Below are positions 1 to 12,671 of a stretch of DNA of 64,000 nt, one piece after another (position 1 is the first letter of the stretch; each line of letters begins with the position of its first letter). The stretch spans positions 11,345,070 through 11,409,069 of the forward strand of contig NC_064038.1 in NCBI RefSeq assembly GCF_932526225.1. The letters are read 5' to 3'. The stretch is from Nematostella vectensis (taxonomy: Eukaryota > Cnidaria > Anthozoa > Actiniaria > Edwardsiidae). The notes beneath the pieces were generated by a model. The model did not search any database. It saw only the letters and a list, made by a program, of their open reading frames with translations, and was not told the DNA's origin. The position numbers were made by a program, and so were the translations under genes.

Positions 1-358
1 GGAAAAATCTCATTTTTACATATCTACATTAAAATGCTTTGTCTGGAACATAAAATATCTTAATATTTATAAAACGAAATAAATTCTTATAAAACGAAAA
101 ACAATAGAAACACTAAAACCTAATGCGATAATATAATTTGCTTTATACTACAAAACCCAACGAATAAAATGTATCACTTTATTCAAGTGAGTTATCAATA
201 TAGCTTATGATTTTTAACTTCAATAAATGTTTTCAGAATTGTTTAAAACCGATTGTTTGGAATAAATAGTTTTCATTCTTTAAAACTACCTAGTAATATC
301 AATAATAATAATAATAATATCAATAGCGAATTCTGATTTGCTACCTATATCCGGGACA
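1..358. other. 3' flank of the GRAM-domain gene, no coding sequence seen
   Basis: AT-rich sequence downstream of the stop codon of the minus-strand GRAM-domain gene. It has a short AAT microsatellite near 300-318 and no exon-like open stretch. It presumably holds the 3' untranslated region of that gene. Confidence 0.5.
178..183 (-). promoter_or_regulatory. candidate polyadenylation signal of the GRAM-domain gene
   Basis: The plus-strand hexamer tttatt reads AATAAA on the minus strand, about 175 nt beyond the stop codon at 359. Distance and orientation fit a poly(A) signal. The hexamer is common by chance in AT-rich DNA, so this rests on position only. Confidence 0.35.
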
Positions 359-3300
359 TCAAACTCGTATACAAACTGTGCTGTTATTAGACAAGACCGT
401 ACAGTTTTCTGCCATGCGATTGGTTAGATCTTCTTGCAGCATCTCAAGGGTTTCTCGTATCTAAAAGACGTGGACATTTAATTTTAGCTAGCGTGCGGTT
501 GAGGAGTTATTATTTAATGATTTAAAAAATTGTTACCTGAGATATCGCTTCTAGATTTGCTGAGACTATCGATCTTACTCTGAAATGGAAAAAAAAAAGA
601 TTAAAATCAGAACAAGTGTTACGAGTTGAATTCGAGCTAACGCGCAACTAATGTTGAAGGCGCTTAAAACATCAGAAGAGTCGGGCAGCTAGCAGACGTA
701 AAATCACTCGATAATCACCTTCTCCCTTCATTTATTAAAAAGATCATCATTTGATTTATTCTTGGTAAAAAGAAGATTGCAGAAAGTGTATAAAACCCGT
801 CAAATGCGTTTGAAAAGACGGTCCTTTTAGTACAGTCGAATCTTACCTCGAGGAAACCTCTACCTCGTTATTGCGGGCACTTATTACAGTCAACTCTCGC
901 CTTATGGACACCCCACTTTTATAGCACCTCGCAATTACGGACAGGAATACGATCTCGTTTTTACGTACATTTGCTACTACGGCCACTTAATGGCGGTCTC
1001 GAGGGAGTACGTAATAGCAAGAGTTGACAGTAACAAGTCAAGATCCATGTTGAACTTTTGTGGTCTTATTGGTAGAGAGTAAACTTCTAGCCGAAACGGT
1101 CACGTGATATGTAAAACAGCCAATCACAAGACTCTATCACTCGATACATACCTAGAAACTTCTGCTTCGTGGACTTGTTTTCTAAGTTTGATAATTTGCT
1201 GTATCGACTGGTGTCTATAAAGCAAACGAGGAAGATTAACAAAGTGATTTCCTTATCATAACGAGATGATACAGATAAAAAAAAGTACGGCAGATTTTCA
1301 CAGTAGTGTCTCGTAACTTACAAATAAGCTTTGACAGGTGGCGGAGGAGGCGCGAGGAGCCTGGGTTCTAGTACAGATAACCGGTATAACAGGAACGCGC
1401 TACACGATAACAATAACACCATCCTGGAATAAATTATGGAAGAGCTCGTTAATTTGGGCGGGTTTTAAAATGGTGGTGGTGATGATGATGGTTATGATAG
1501 TGGTGATGATGATAATGGAACAATAATAATGCTGATGATGATAATGATAACAATAATAATGGAGATGATGTAATGATGATGACGACGGTGGTGGTAGTAG
1601 AGTTGGTGGTGGTGGTGATGATGATGATAATGACTATATAATGTTTAAATTAAGTTATCGATGCACTTACAAAATTGTAGTAAGCAGAGCAAACAGCTGT
1701 TCTCGCGATAATCTGAAAGTAAAATAGTGCAATAAACAATAAGTCACCAACTTTATAATAAGTGAGAGTGCGAAGGTGAATCGTGTAAGCCAAAAAACAT
1801 TGTGTGATTCAGGAAAGGTCGAATTTTGCCTCCATTTCATAACACTTTACAACAAAAAAAACGGTTAAACTCCTGTTTATTTTGGATATGTAGCCAGCGC
1901 CAATGAGCAGTAATCACTGCTGAATGAACATTACAGTGCAAAACAATCTGACAAGTAGCAAAAGTCAATATGGCTTAAACAGAGGAGCTGGCTAGAGTGA
2001 CACTAGCATGCTGTCTCCCTTTATATACTCATACCCATACTGCACTCTTCACATTCCCACGTGTTATTCACATGCCGTCAAAATAAACATTTCTGCCTCT
2101 ATCATCACATTCCATTGACAGAAATGTATTATACCCCCCTTTCCCTCCTCTCTCTCCATAACCCGGAATTTTTAATCCAGCGTATTCTCGATAGACCAAT
2201 GGGTTAGTACTTCATGTAGCCATCAATATGGTAAGGGTTTGGGTTAGTGTCTAGGACACACTATACTGATGGTTACATGAAGTACTACAAGACCTATGTG
2301 AGCGCCCGCAAAGCACACTGGGTCTCCGAGCATGAATGCAGCAGGAATAAAATACAAAGCAGCGATAAGCTGCTATGTACGTCAGGGGAGGGGCAGAGGT
2401 ATCATTGAATTCACCTAAGACTCTTTTGGAGCCTAGCGGAGGGAGTTTGAGTGTATTTTTACTTACTTTTTAATGAGTCTAAAGCTAACTTGGCAGTAGG
2501 AAAAGAGCATCTCAGCTATGGACGCGATAAAGATAGCTACGTTTGCCGGATCTGTAAAAATCATAAATAAAATCGCGATATTAAAACCTCGCGAAAACTA
2601 AATTACGAATAGTATCCTTGAAAACAAATATATTTGATTCGTATTCGGCGGAATTATTATTATTTTTTTGGTCTTTGTCTTGTTGTGAGCTAATGGCGCT
2701 GCGTCCTCGCCAAAGCTATTACTAATATAGTATCCTTCAAAAAAAGATCTATTGGATTCGTATTGGCCAAGTGCTTTTTTAAAAGTTTTTGTCTTTGAGG
2801 TAGATGATGTTTCAGCCATTGCTTTTTAAAATGAGTTTCCTTTCTTATTCAGTACGGTATACGTGCCGCTCTTCAGAACAATCGATGCAAACCTTTTTGA
2901 GTTCTAACACATCTAGTTAGACTGGTAGAGTAGACTTTGGCCAGGCACGAGTTATCCTCCCTCTGTAACACGACTTTTCTTCAAAGATTTTACACCAAAA
3001 GCGGTTTAACGATAATAAGGCGAGCCTTGGTGGAGCACAGAAGCGAAATAAATGCCTTCTTAATATTTAACGACGCGGTTAAATGATTAATCCTTTCATG
3101 CTAAGGTTTGCAAAAACCGCTCTCTTGTGAATTTTTACATATCCTCTTAAGTTTACACTAGTCAATATCTTCATATAAATATTGATTGGGAATCTAACTG
3201 AGAAAGCAATGTCTAGTTATTTCTATGGCTGAACGAAGGTGAGAGATAGAACGCATTGTTTGATTAGGAAAATCCACTAAAAACCATCTCATGTAATAGA

Positions 3301-6300
3301 AAGAACGGTGCCCCGCCATCTTGGGAACGATCTAGATTTGACGGTGCGTTTGAGGTAAAAATCAAGATCTAGACGATGGTTGATGATGGCATTGCTTAGT
3401 ATAAAACTCATAGATTCTCTTGGTATGTCCTAGCGTATATAAAATTGTGATATTTTAAAAAGGTATGAATTGACTCTGCGGTTAAAAAAATTAGCGAAGC
3501 AAAAAAACACATTGGTAACATGGCTTATGCTAATATGCTTAACTCGGATCGATAAAAACAAAACATCCAAAAGAGATCCCAACAAAACAAGTAGAATCTC
3601 ACCATAAGGCGACAGCCTTGGAGAAATCGAGTCTGCAGGCAACTCGCTTTCGGCCAGCGGTGAACCTGTCGCGCGCACTGACGTCGTCAACTCCGCTGAA
3701 GAGGCACCCTCCGTTGCTATGAAACCCGATTGACAGTCGAATATGCCACTGTCGCCGTTTGGTGAATACTCAAGCACACGCTCTGGTAAATCTGGTGAAC
3801 AAGTCTCTGACGTCAACCTAAGTTGTGTTGCATGCCGGTATACATGCGTTATGCTAATTACCAGTGATTGTACCATTCCTGGGTTATTTCTTGCTAACGC
3901 GGTATACCTGTGCTGTACCGCATAGGTGTTAGAATGCTAGCCGTCTATCCTTTTGCGGAAAGTCCCTAGGAAACTCTAGTGCGCCCGGGGGAACGTTGAT
4001 GTGGATGGCGTGTGTGCTGAAGGCACGATCGGGTGCCGAAGGCGAGAGTGCGAGAGAGTGCTCACCAAAACAAAGAGCAAAACTCTACCAGGGTTTCGCG
4101 CCTACTGCGTGTATTTTTTTTATAGTATTTTTATATTGGCGGTATACCTGTGTGTTGTGGTATACCTGTGTATTGCATACCTGCGCTCTGTGATATGCAC
4201 TCGGCGGCAGCACACTCCTCGCCTTCTTCCACGCCTTCTTGTAGAACAGTGTCCATCTCCCCTCCAAGGCACTCCTAAAACACACCAAAGGCAAAACATT
4301 CACTAACTCCGCACATTGGCTGAAATAATGTATCAGACAGAATCCATTTCAGAAGTATATTTCACGTCTGGCTCTTTGATCTGCCGTCGCCGTTCGCGTT
4401 GCCGTTATCGTTGCTTAGGTTCCTAGTGAGAGAACAGCCCGTACCTTGAAATCGGCATGACTGCTGTTTGGCGGAATTTTACCCTGAAAGCAATATTAAA
4501 GGGTGATTATAAGGCAGTCACTCGGAAGAAGCGGGAGCATGGTCCGTACTACGTGCGCTTACGATTTGTTTTTACGGCAAAATACCCTGGGTATCACAGG
4601 TTTCAAGCTCGGAGCCTCAGTTACCCAGGGTAGCAGCGCCTCATTTACCCAGGGTAGCAGCACCTCAGTTACCCAGGGTAGCAGTGCCTCAGTCACCCAG
4701 GGTAGCAGCGCCTCAGTTACCCAGGGTAGCAGCGCCTCATTTACCCAGGGTAGCAGCACCTCAGTTACCCAGGGTAGCAGCGCCTCAGTCACCCAGGGTA
4801 GCAGCGCTCAGTTACCCAGGGTAGCAGCACCTCAGTTACCCAGAGTAGCAGCGCCTCTTTTACCCAGGGTAGCAGCGCCTCATTTACCCAGGGTAGCAGC
4901 GCCTCAGTTACCCAGGGTAGCAGCACCTCAGTTACCCAGGGTAGCAGCGCCTCAGTCACCCAGGGTAGCAGCGCCTCATTTACCCAGGGTAGCAGCACCT
5001 CAGTTACCCAGGGTAGCAGCGCCTCATTTACCCAGGGTAGCAGCACCTCAGTTACCCAGGGTAGCAGCACCTCAGTTACCCAGGGTAGCAGCGCCTCATT
5101 CACCCAGGGTAGCAGCGCCTCATTTACCCAGGGTAGCAGCGCCTCAGTTACCCAGGGTAGCAGCACCTCAGTTACCCAGGGTAGCAGCGCCTCAGTCACC
5201 CAGGGTAGCAGCGCCTCAGTTACCCAGGGTAGCAGCGCCTCAGTTACCCAGGGTAGCAGCGCCTCATTTACCCAGGGTAGCAGCGCCTCATTTACCCAGG
5301 GTAGCAGCGCCTCACTTACCCAGGGTAGCAGCGCCTCAGTTACCCAGGGTAGCAGCGCCTCAGTTACCCAGGGTAGCAGCGCCTCAGTTTCCCAGGGTAG
5401 CAGCGCCTCAGTTACTCAGGGTAGCAGCGTCTCAGTTACCCAGGGTAGCAGCGCCTCATTTACCCAGGGTAGCAGCGCCTCAGTTACCCAGGGTAGCAGC
5501 GCCTCAGTTACCCAGGGTAGCAGCACAATGGATTTCCCTGTGTGAGGAAAAGGATCCAAGACTTACCGAACTCTGTTTGAGCTTCTCCTCCCATACTTGT
5601 AGCAGAAGCTTGAACACAGTCTCTCGCGACAGGAACGACGAGAAGAAATGCTATGCAAAGTTTAAGGAAAATGTTATAACCCCTTGGAACCTGTGAAATT
5701 TGAACGCGATATTTTAAGGGGGGAAGGATGCACAATTTTTTGATTGCACGATTGTTTTTTTTTTTGTTTTGTATGTGGAACAGATGTGTTCGATCTTTTT
5801 TTTTCGCTGATCCATTGGGCTTTTTATAGTGGGTATTTCATCGCTGCTATTTTTTTTTCTTACTGTGGGATCCGGCTCGATTTATCTGGGGGAGGTAGGA
5901 TGGGGATATGTACACACCCACCCCACCCCCAAAAAGTAACAAATGGTCCATCACTGGTATCACTTGATCACGTGTTTCCTGTATGTCACGCACCTTGTCG
6001 TCCTCGGTAGTGATAAGTATAGCGTTTGGGACAACATACGCAGTCTTCTCGCGTGTGATGGAGAGTACCTTTCGGCAGTCAATCGTAACCTGAATAACAT
6101 AAATAATAACATGAGCAAGAGTATCATATAAAAACTTCTAGCGTACAATTGAAAGCCAACTGCGTATCTTACGACAGTCTAAGCTGAATAAATACATAAA
6201 TAATAACATGAGCAAGAGTATCATATAAAACCTTCTAGCGTAAAATTGCGTATTTTTCGACAGTCAATCGTAACAAAAACCCACCTAGTGGAAATCCTTG

Positions 6301-9300
6301 GTTAGAGTTCGCAAGAGTTTCTGTCAGCCCCAAGTGTTTGGATCCCAGCAAAACACTCAGTGTTAAAGCCGCATTGTCAGTTTACCAGTTTACTTCCGGT
6401 CGATTACGTAACAATCTCCGATGATTTTTAACGGAAAACGCGAAAAATATTTCAAAATATTGAAAGTAGTGTGTTTATTGAAAGTTTCTTTGAGGATCTG
6501 ATTGATAATTTAGAGCGGATGGCCTGTTTAATATCTCGGATTTTAATAGATTCTTTTGTCTTTTAACGGTCGAGGTTTCCGTCGGACCTCCGGAAGTAAA
6601 CTGGTGACAATGCGGCTTTAAGAAGAATCAAATTTCTATTGTCATATATGGAGAGGCATAACATATCACTAGTACGGCTAGAGTTGACTGTGTTGTAGTA
6701 ATTAAGTAATTAATTTATTCATTTCCATCGGCTGATGATTTGAGAAAGCTAGTGGCGATATTCTCGATTGAATTCGGTAAATGGATTATCAAATGTCTTG
6801 TTTTTAGATGTTTATTTCGAGATTTTAAGCCCTTTGTCTAAAAGTAAGTCAATCACGCCGCAATTTTATGCTCCCGCTCAAATACCGAGTCACACAAAGC
6901 ATCCATTTATGTCAAGCAATAGAAAACCGTTCAATCAAACATATTTAATCAACTATCAGACTTCAATCGTGGATGGCTATTTTGTAGTTTTCTTGCAAAT
7001 GAAGCGTTGTATTTTCAATTGTTTACAATAACAATGGAGTGGTTAATCGACATTCTTTAAACTAAAATAATAAATAACATCGGTGTTGCTGACCAGGAAA
7101 CCAGGGAAAGTCATAAGACTTTTATACATACCTGAGTTTCCCAGCCGAAGATATTGGAGTAGAAGCAAACCCAGTCTTGGCTAATGTAGATGCGACCTTG
7201 CAGTAAGATCTCTCGACTCAGCGCGCAAGAGAAATCTATGGAAACGAAACGCAGAGTATGTAAACTACAGTGGAATCCTGATTGTCCGATCCCCGTTGTA
7301 ACGACATACCAAGGTTTCGACGGTTTTACCCGATCTAACGACATACCAACAATATCCCGACCTAACGATCTCCCCCACACGATCTTCACGACTCCCTTTC
7401 TCCGATCTAACGACATACCCTGATTTTACGATCTATCTCGAAATGCTTTGCTTCTTTTTTACCCTTTGCACTTACTACGCGTGCAAGCAAGAAAAAAACT
7501 ATCGGGTAGACTCTCATTACCCTATCCCTTTGTTAGACACTGTTATAGCAGGGAGAATTTTCATGTTGATCACTACCGAGCAGGCCTGAAACCAGGATTT
7601 TGGGCGGTAGGGGGGGGGGGATGGGGAGGGGAGTTCGTTTACCCATAAAGCGGGACCATTTTCTCTTAGGTAGCTCGTTCTACTTGTAGTGGAACTTTAT
7701 TTTCCTTAATTATAGCGGACCTTCCAGTCGAGTGGGGGGTTCTTCCGAACCCCCTCTGGCAACAAGCCTGACCGAGGCATACCGTTTATCGGGAATTGAT
7801 CCTTGGGTACGTCCTTGAATAGTCTGTGAAACTCTTCATACGGAGTACGGGGAGTGAGGAGGGCCTGTAAAAAAAAAACGCAATTAATTACAACAACATG
7901 ATCGAAAACTTTTTTGACAATCTATGACGATGGCGGGAAAAGCGCGCGCGATTATCCGGGAACTTAGGGGTTACGTCATCAATTGCATTTAGCTTGTGCA
8001 TGGAGATATAAATTTGTCTGACGGCTGGCTAATACTATAATACTTTATTCCTTTAAAAGCACCTATTTCAATGAGCGCTGAAGGGAAAACAGAAAACGTC
8101 GATTGGCCAATGGCATTTCTATGACAGCGAGAATCAAAAAGATTCACGGCTTCCCTCCGTCTTTCATCTAATAGCGGATTGTTGAATAAACTGGCCCGGT
8201 TTGAAGGAGATCCTTCAAAATAAAATCTGATCTCCTTTCATCACCTTAGATACACGTCCATCATGTTCATAATAGAAACGTCATTAGATAGGAAAGGATG
8301 ATGTTACAAAAGAGGAAAATAGGAAATATGAAAAAGAACGAATAAACTTACAAAGAGACCGAGACTAGCATGATATAATAATATTAACTATTAATATTAA
8401 ATATGAGATAACTTTTGTGGCTCGTGGCCAAATAGGGTTGCATGCAGTATTGCCAGTAGATTAAGACAACAAATTATTCAAGCCTTTCGTCTAAGTTTAT
8501 TTATAAGCGACTATTTTTACTGCGATTTTTAATGTGATTTTCAATTTTCAATTTTTTTGTGAACTCTCATCGTCAATAATTTCCAACATCTAAATCGCTT
8601 TCTGCCTTCCTTCATTCAAAATCCTTGAAGCGTTTTCATTGGCCAGCTCTGAAATGTCTTTCGATCGCCTCAAATCTCGTTAGTTTAAATGACACGCTAG
8701 AAAGCGGTTGCAGTTGAATGTTATAGACGAGAGTTCGCAGAATATTTGAAAAACGCAGTAAGTATAAAAAGGGGTGTTTCATTGAGCTTTTCAAGTTAAC
8801 AGACAAGGCATCCATTAAAAAAAGCTGCAAGTGCTGAGTACTGCACCATAACCGCTGATACACAACAGCACCAATCACTTCTCTAGATCTGCTGTTATAT
8901 AACAGTTGCTCCGGTAGTCAAAGTTTATCGCACGTGGCCAACTACAACATGCCGATCTCGCGCGTGCAAATCGAGAAGAGGCACGAGAAAATGAAATCCC
9001 TAAAAGCTTATTTATCAATTACATTCCATAAATTATTTTGCAAATGTAAAATTTTTAGGAATGACAATAAACAAGGTTTCACATTATTTTCGGCGATAAA
9101 ATTTACCCTCTATTAAGCTCTATAAAAAAAACGACCGGTTAAGTCACTTGTAAATTGCCCTATATTTTAGAGTGAAGTTTATGCATTTCAGATAAACACC
9201 TGTTAATGAGAAAAAATAATCTTTGAATGCTTTCCTCTGTGAGAAATAAAACCATCTTTACGAGCTACCTGTCAAAAATTAGCTTGAGAAATACCGTAGG

Positions 9301-9953
9301 GTAAAGTTAAAACTAAGCGATAATATCACATTTGTGTAGCAAATTAACTCTCGCAAATACCGACAACTAACACGCTGTCAAGTGAACTTTAATCAAAACA
9401 AACGTAAAACCGAGCTACCAGGAGCGAACACGATTGATAACATTACTCCGATAGACCAGAAAAGCAGATACATTGTGGTATTTATAGTTGAACAAAAATA
9501 AACACATAATTTATATAAAGAAAAATATTTGACTGGATTACGAGAGGAGATTTGCAGTATTGCTATATTTTTTTAACCCGCAAGTTATACTTGAACTTGG
9601 AGTGCTCGTCAGAATTTCATTTATCAAAAATAGATAATTGGAATTACTTTAAAGACTAAAAATATAATTCGATAACACGGTCGCCATCGATTCTTGAATT
9701 CGATTTAAAATCCCTATACGATAGAAAAGGTAGTAATTTACTGAGCGTTATATATAAACGGGAATCATCAATAATCATTGCATTGTCAATTAAATATTTT
9801 CTTTAAAAAATCTAAAATAGAACGTACCAATTTCAAGAGACTTTGAGTGGAGCTTCGTCTACGAACACTTCTGGGATGTCGAAACTCTTCCTTAGATTTG
9901 CTAAAAACATGCTTCTTTCTGCGGCTTTTCCGAGAAGGTCTACCTTGGCTCAT
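359..9953 (-). CDS. GRAM-domain protein, GRAMD2-like (11 exons)
   Basis: Proposed exons on the minus strand, in order: 9953-9828, 7864-7783, 7235-7132, 6089-5994, 5650-5567, 4483-4445, 4274-4181, 3878-3603, 2551-2467, 579-537, 460-359. Every junction is GT-AG and phases match, giving 376 aa. The first exon gives a basic N-terminus (MSQGRPSRKSRRKK) after an in-frame stop. Residues about 55-164 form a GRAM domain with the family signatures SCALSREILLQGRIYIS, DWVCFYSNIF, VVPNAILITTE and FLSRETVFKLL. The C-terminus is a coiled-coil-like stretch (SQIRETLEMLQEDL) that by eye resembles the end of GRAMD2A/2B. No VASt domain was found, which also favours GRAMD2 over GRAMD1/Aster. Known GRAMD2 proteins sit at ER-plasma membrane contacts and bind phosphoinositides. 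Exons 1-5, 10 and 11 are well supported; 6, 7 and 9 rest mainly on splice sites and phase, and the hydrophobic segment in exon 9 (VAIFIASIAEMLFSY) is only a weak candidate membrane anchor. Confidence 0.72.
887..1030. mobile_element. MITE with TA target duplication, Tc1/mariner-like
   Basis: A 144-bp element flanked by TA on both sides (885-886 and 1031-1032). The left end reads CAGTCAACTCTCGCC and the right end, reverse-complemented, reads CTGTCAACTCTTGC, so the ends are imperfect inverted repeats. There is no coding capacity. A similar end (CAGTCGAATCTTACC) starts near 834, suggesting a second, older copy beside it. It lies in intron 9 of the GRAM-domain gene. Confidence 0.6.
1468..1637. repeat. 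impure GTG/GAT trinucleotide repeat
   Basis: Interrupted runs of GTG, GAT and AAT trinucleotides in an intron of the GRAM-domain gene. The open frame across it (1338-1526) is low complexity and is not regarded as a gene. Confidence 0.7.
2205..2287. repeat. 83-bp hairpin with 21-bp arms
   Basis: The arm at 2205-2225 (TAGTACTTCATGTAGCCATC...) and the arm at 2267-2287 are reverse complements with a single mismatch, separated by about 41 bp. This looks like a very short foldback MITE. It lies in intron 9 of the GRAM-domain gene. Confidence 0.7.
4609..5523. repeat. 24-bp minisatellite, about 38 copies
   Basis: Tandem copies of a unit like GTAGCAGCGCCTCAGTTACC plus CAGG. Variation is mostly at two or three positions (CAGTTA, CATTTA, CAGTCA). 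Because 24 is eight codons and the unit lacks stops in several frames, long open frames appear on both strands: plus 4503-5696 (397 codons, with a phase change near 4804) and two on the minus strand. The array begins only about 44 bp below exon 5 of the GRAM-domain gene (5567-5650) and lies inside its intron, so I read it as a noncoding minisatellite. Confidence 0.9.
6074..6280. repeat. local tandem duplication beside GRAM exon 4
   Basis: A block beginning near 6097 (aacataaataataacatgag, continuing with agtatcatataaaa) recurs about 95 bp later near 6192. The exon 4 acceptor region cggcagtcaatcgtaac at 6074 is also echoed at 6258 as cgacagtcaatcgtaac. This is a partial duplication of intron 3 together with the first bases of exon 4. 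Confidence 0.65.
6363..6621. mobile_element. TTAA-flanked MITE, family A copy 1
   Basis: Bounded by TTAA at 6363-6366 and 6618-6621. The ends are inverted repeats reading AGCCGCATTGTCA...TTTACTTCCGG. Two further copies lie at 11185-11438 and 45233-45487, all TTAA-flanked and about 255 bp long. The TTAA target fits piggyBac- or Kolobok-type transposition. It has no coding capacity. Confidence 0.8.
6726..7045. repeat. family B dispersed repeat, copy 1
   Basis: Contains CATTTCCATCGGCTGATG, then GATTGAATTCGGTAAAT, and at its far part CACACAAAGCATCCATTT. The same blocks occur at 38650-38886, 42237-42410, 43385-43640 and 54040-54265. It lies in intron 3 of the GRAM-domain gene. The exact ends of this copy are unclear. 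Confidence 0.6.
7268..7440. mobile_element. pogo/Tigger-like MITE end
   Basis: After TA at 7266-7267 the sequence CAGTGGAATCCTGATTGTCC resembles the end of pogo/Tigger-type elements. It is followed by at least three copies of a short motif like GATCTAACGACATACC. No matching right end was found, so this is a partial copy, in intron 2 of the GRAM-domain gene. Confidence 0.45.
7581..7770. mobile_element. CAGGCCCGT-family MITE (hAT-like), copy 1
   Basis: The ends CAGGCCTGAAACCAGG and, reverse-complemented, CAGGCTTGTTGCCAG are related inverted repeats, and ACCGAG flanks both sides as a 6-bp target duplication. Relatives lie at 15850-16186, 22789-23106 and 43672-43955. It is in reverse orientation to the 22789 copy. 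It lies between exons 2 and 3 of the GRAM-domain gene. Confidence 0.65.
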
Positions 9954-11184
9954 TGCAGCACGTTTTCCTGGTTCCAGAGTGCATTACAGAGAGCAATCTC
10001 GATTTGCATCTTCGCTATGCGAGCTCTTTTAGAAGCACACGGAAAATATGCCCCTCTGGAAGGTATTTTTTTTTTAAACCCTAACTGTTAGAACCACAAA
10101 CATGTAGAGCGTGCGCTGTGATTGGCTAGATGACGATTGCAGGTGGTACGGTGTAGATCTCTTAGTCAGCCATTCAGAATAATGGAGGACCCTTTAAGTT
10201 ATCAATAATACAGCTTGACAGGCTAAAAATGTTGCTGAGATTCGAGAGACTTGTAGTCCAAGGATACCACTAAATAAAAGAATAACTAGATGATCTTAAA
10301 ATTAATGTCCGACACTGCAATTAAACTTTCTGCTTTGCGAGAGAGTATTAGATTATTTTTCCACAGCGGAGCCAAGTAGTTGGGTTCCCTTGTAATGCAA
10401 ATGAATTTGTTGCAATCGGCCCTAGATTTCAGATATCGATTTAGCAAAAGTAGACTCAATTAACGCAATATTACAATGGAACAATGATTCAGTGAAATAA
10501 TACAGGAAGTTCTTCAAGACTTTGGTAAATAAAACTTAACAAAACACTTTACCAGAGCATCTTATTTTCGTTCTGATTTTTTGTAATTCAACAGGAGGTC
10601 AAAAGCAGTGTGAAATGAAAGAGACATGTTTTGCAAATGCAATCGTACAGTGTTAAAACTTGCAACAATTAATAATTAAAAACGAAACTACAGCGTTTTG
10701 CCTACGAAAAACAACCGGCGTAAAATGATGAATAACTCGTCAAAACACCCTCAATCATAACAACATAATCAGATGACCGAAAATGAGCGGGGGAATACGT
10801 GGATTTTTTGTTCTACAGTTACTTAAAAGTGAAAACAAATGGGCCATAATAGCTGTATCCATCAAAATCTAGCAAAATGAGGAATAGTATTCGTCTAGTT
10901 TAAAAAAAATTCATGATAAATTAATCTGCGCTTCAGAGGTGTTCAACATTTTTGTTCGAATGCCGCAAATGTCGCGTAGTTATTCTAGAGCACAGTGCAT
11001 ACAGTGCAGAAATAATCCTGGCGCTGTTGGGACACCATGTTTGTACGTGCTGTAGTTCGCCAGCATTCGTCCCCGTCTTGTAACCAGCTGTTTTCTTGTT
11101 GCACTGGTTGCACGGTACTTGTAATTGCCGTGAGCACTTCTGCTATTTGCCAACTAAAGGTCAGGGCAAACAAAATAGGTTCCA

Positions 11185-11438
11185 TTAAAGCCGCATTGTC
11201 ACCAGTTTACTTCCGGAGGTCCGACGGAAACCTCGACCGTTAAAAGACAAAAGAATCTATTAGAATCCGAGATATTTAACAGGCCATCCGCTCTAAATTA
11301 TCGATCACATCCTCAAAGAAACTTCCAATAGACACACTGCTTTCAATATTTTGAAATATTTTTCGCGTTTTCCGTTTAAAATCATCGGAGATTGTTACGT
11401 AATCGACCGGAAGTAAACTGGTGACAATGCGGCTTTAA
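11185..11438. mobile_element. TTAA-flanked MITE, family A copy 2
   Basis: TTAA lies at 11185-11188 and 11435-11438. The ends are near-perfect inverted repeats of about 30 bp beginning AGCCGCATTGTCACCAGTTT. It is the cleanest of the three copies and runs in the opposite direction to copy 1. Confidence 0.85.
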
Positions 11439-12671
11439 TTAAAGACGATAATACCAAAAGCGTGTGAAACTAGTAACATCTTTTTACACGGACATAAGGC
11501 TAAACCAATAATTTTGCAGGTGACAATGATCAAATATTTGAAAGCCTCACACTTTCTCTCTAACCGATCATCAAGAAACGTTTTTGAAAATAAAAGGCTA
11601 AAGCTAGTAGCAATGATATAACGCAACAATAAAAATGAGAGAGTAACATTTCGCAAAATATAGAACCTTCATCGAAGAAATCATTTTTATTTTCTTCTTG
11701 TATATCTCGCCCTCCTTGTCAAATTCAACTTTTTTCCCAAGATACGTCCCTCGCTTAGCATACAATAGTATGGCACTATTTTTTCGGCTAGAAAAGAGCG
11801 CTTCTGTTACTGCTATCCTGAAAAGATACATTAAGCGATAAAGAGAATGGCAAACTATTACAACCTTAGAAAGAGAGTGGATTTTTATCTATTTCCCACT
11901 ATGTAAGTCACCTTTGTGTGAGAAAAAATAAGAGTGAAGGAAGATAAAAGCCATGAAGGAAGATAATAATATTTTTCACACACGCGTATGTCTTTGTGCT
12001 TACTCCGCTTTATTTTCGAGTGAAAATCGATCCTGGTTGCTGTAGACAGTAAAGTCGAAAACGAAAGGAAAGGAGTAAAAAGTAAACTTTACTTTAGAAC
12101 TGTAGCCACAGGCTAAATAACTCAAAATTTACAATTTTGGGGTCTTTTCCAGAATACTGTACAACAAGACGTGGTGCACGGTGGCGCGTTATAACAACAT
12201 AATGCGACATAACAACATAAACCCGACAGAATACATGGGCATAACCTAAAAGGAAATATCATGTCCGTTTTCTAGGACCATTTTCGTTTCGAATCGAACT
12301 TTCCGCGCGAAAAAAGCTACTGAATACTTTTTACGTCCGAAAAAGCTTAAAATTTTGCGCCCAAAACGAATACACTGCGACAAAAACCCCTCCGTAAGCC
12401 ACCATTTTTGACAGTAAGACAACAAATTGAAAAACGCCCGATTTTGACCCCTAAAAATAGGACAAACATCACTATAACTAGCCTCGTCCCTGTGCTTCTC
12501 GGCGGGCCTATCACGCTCTACATGGCTATGACGTCACTGGCCCTTTCTGCTCTCGCCCTCGAGCATGAAGAGTCCGCCATATTGGAAAGTGTAAGTCTGC
12601 GCGCAAAGAATCATGGAGCTGACAGCAAGGGAGTAGCCTGGGGACGAGGCTACCCTATCACGTCGACATTG

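Noticed and set aside
3603-3817. Shorter form of GRAM-gene exon 8 using the acceptor at 3818-3819
   Set aside because: Its phase does not match exon 7; the acceptor at 3879-3880 does and also keeps the frame open.
4503-5696. 397-codon plus-strand open frame across the 24-bp repeat
   Set aside because: It exists because the unit is stop-free and a multiple of three, changes frame inside the array, and lies antisense within an intron of a well supported gene. Minus-strand frames in the same array are equally long-lived.
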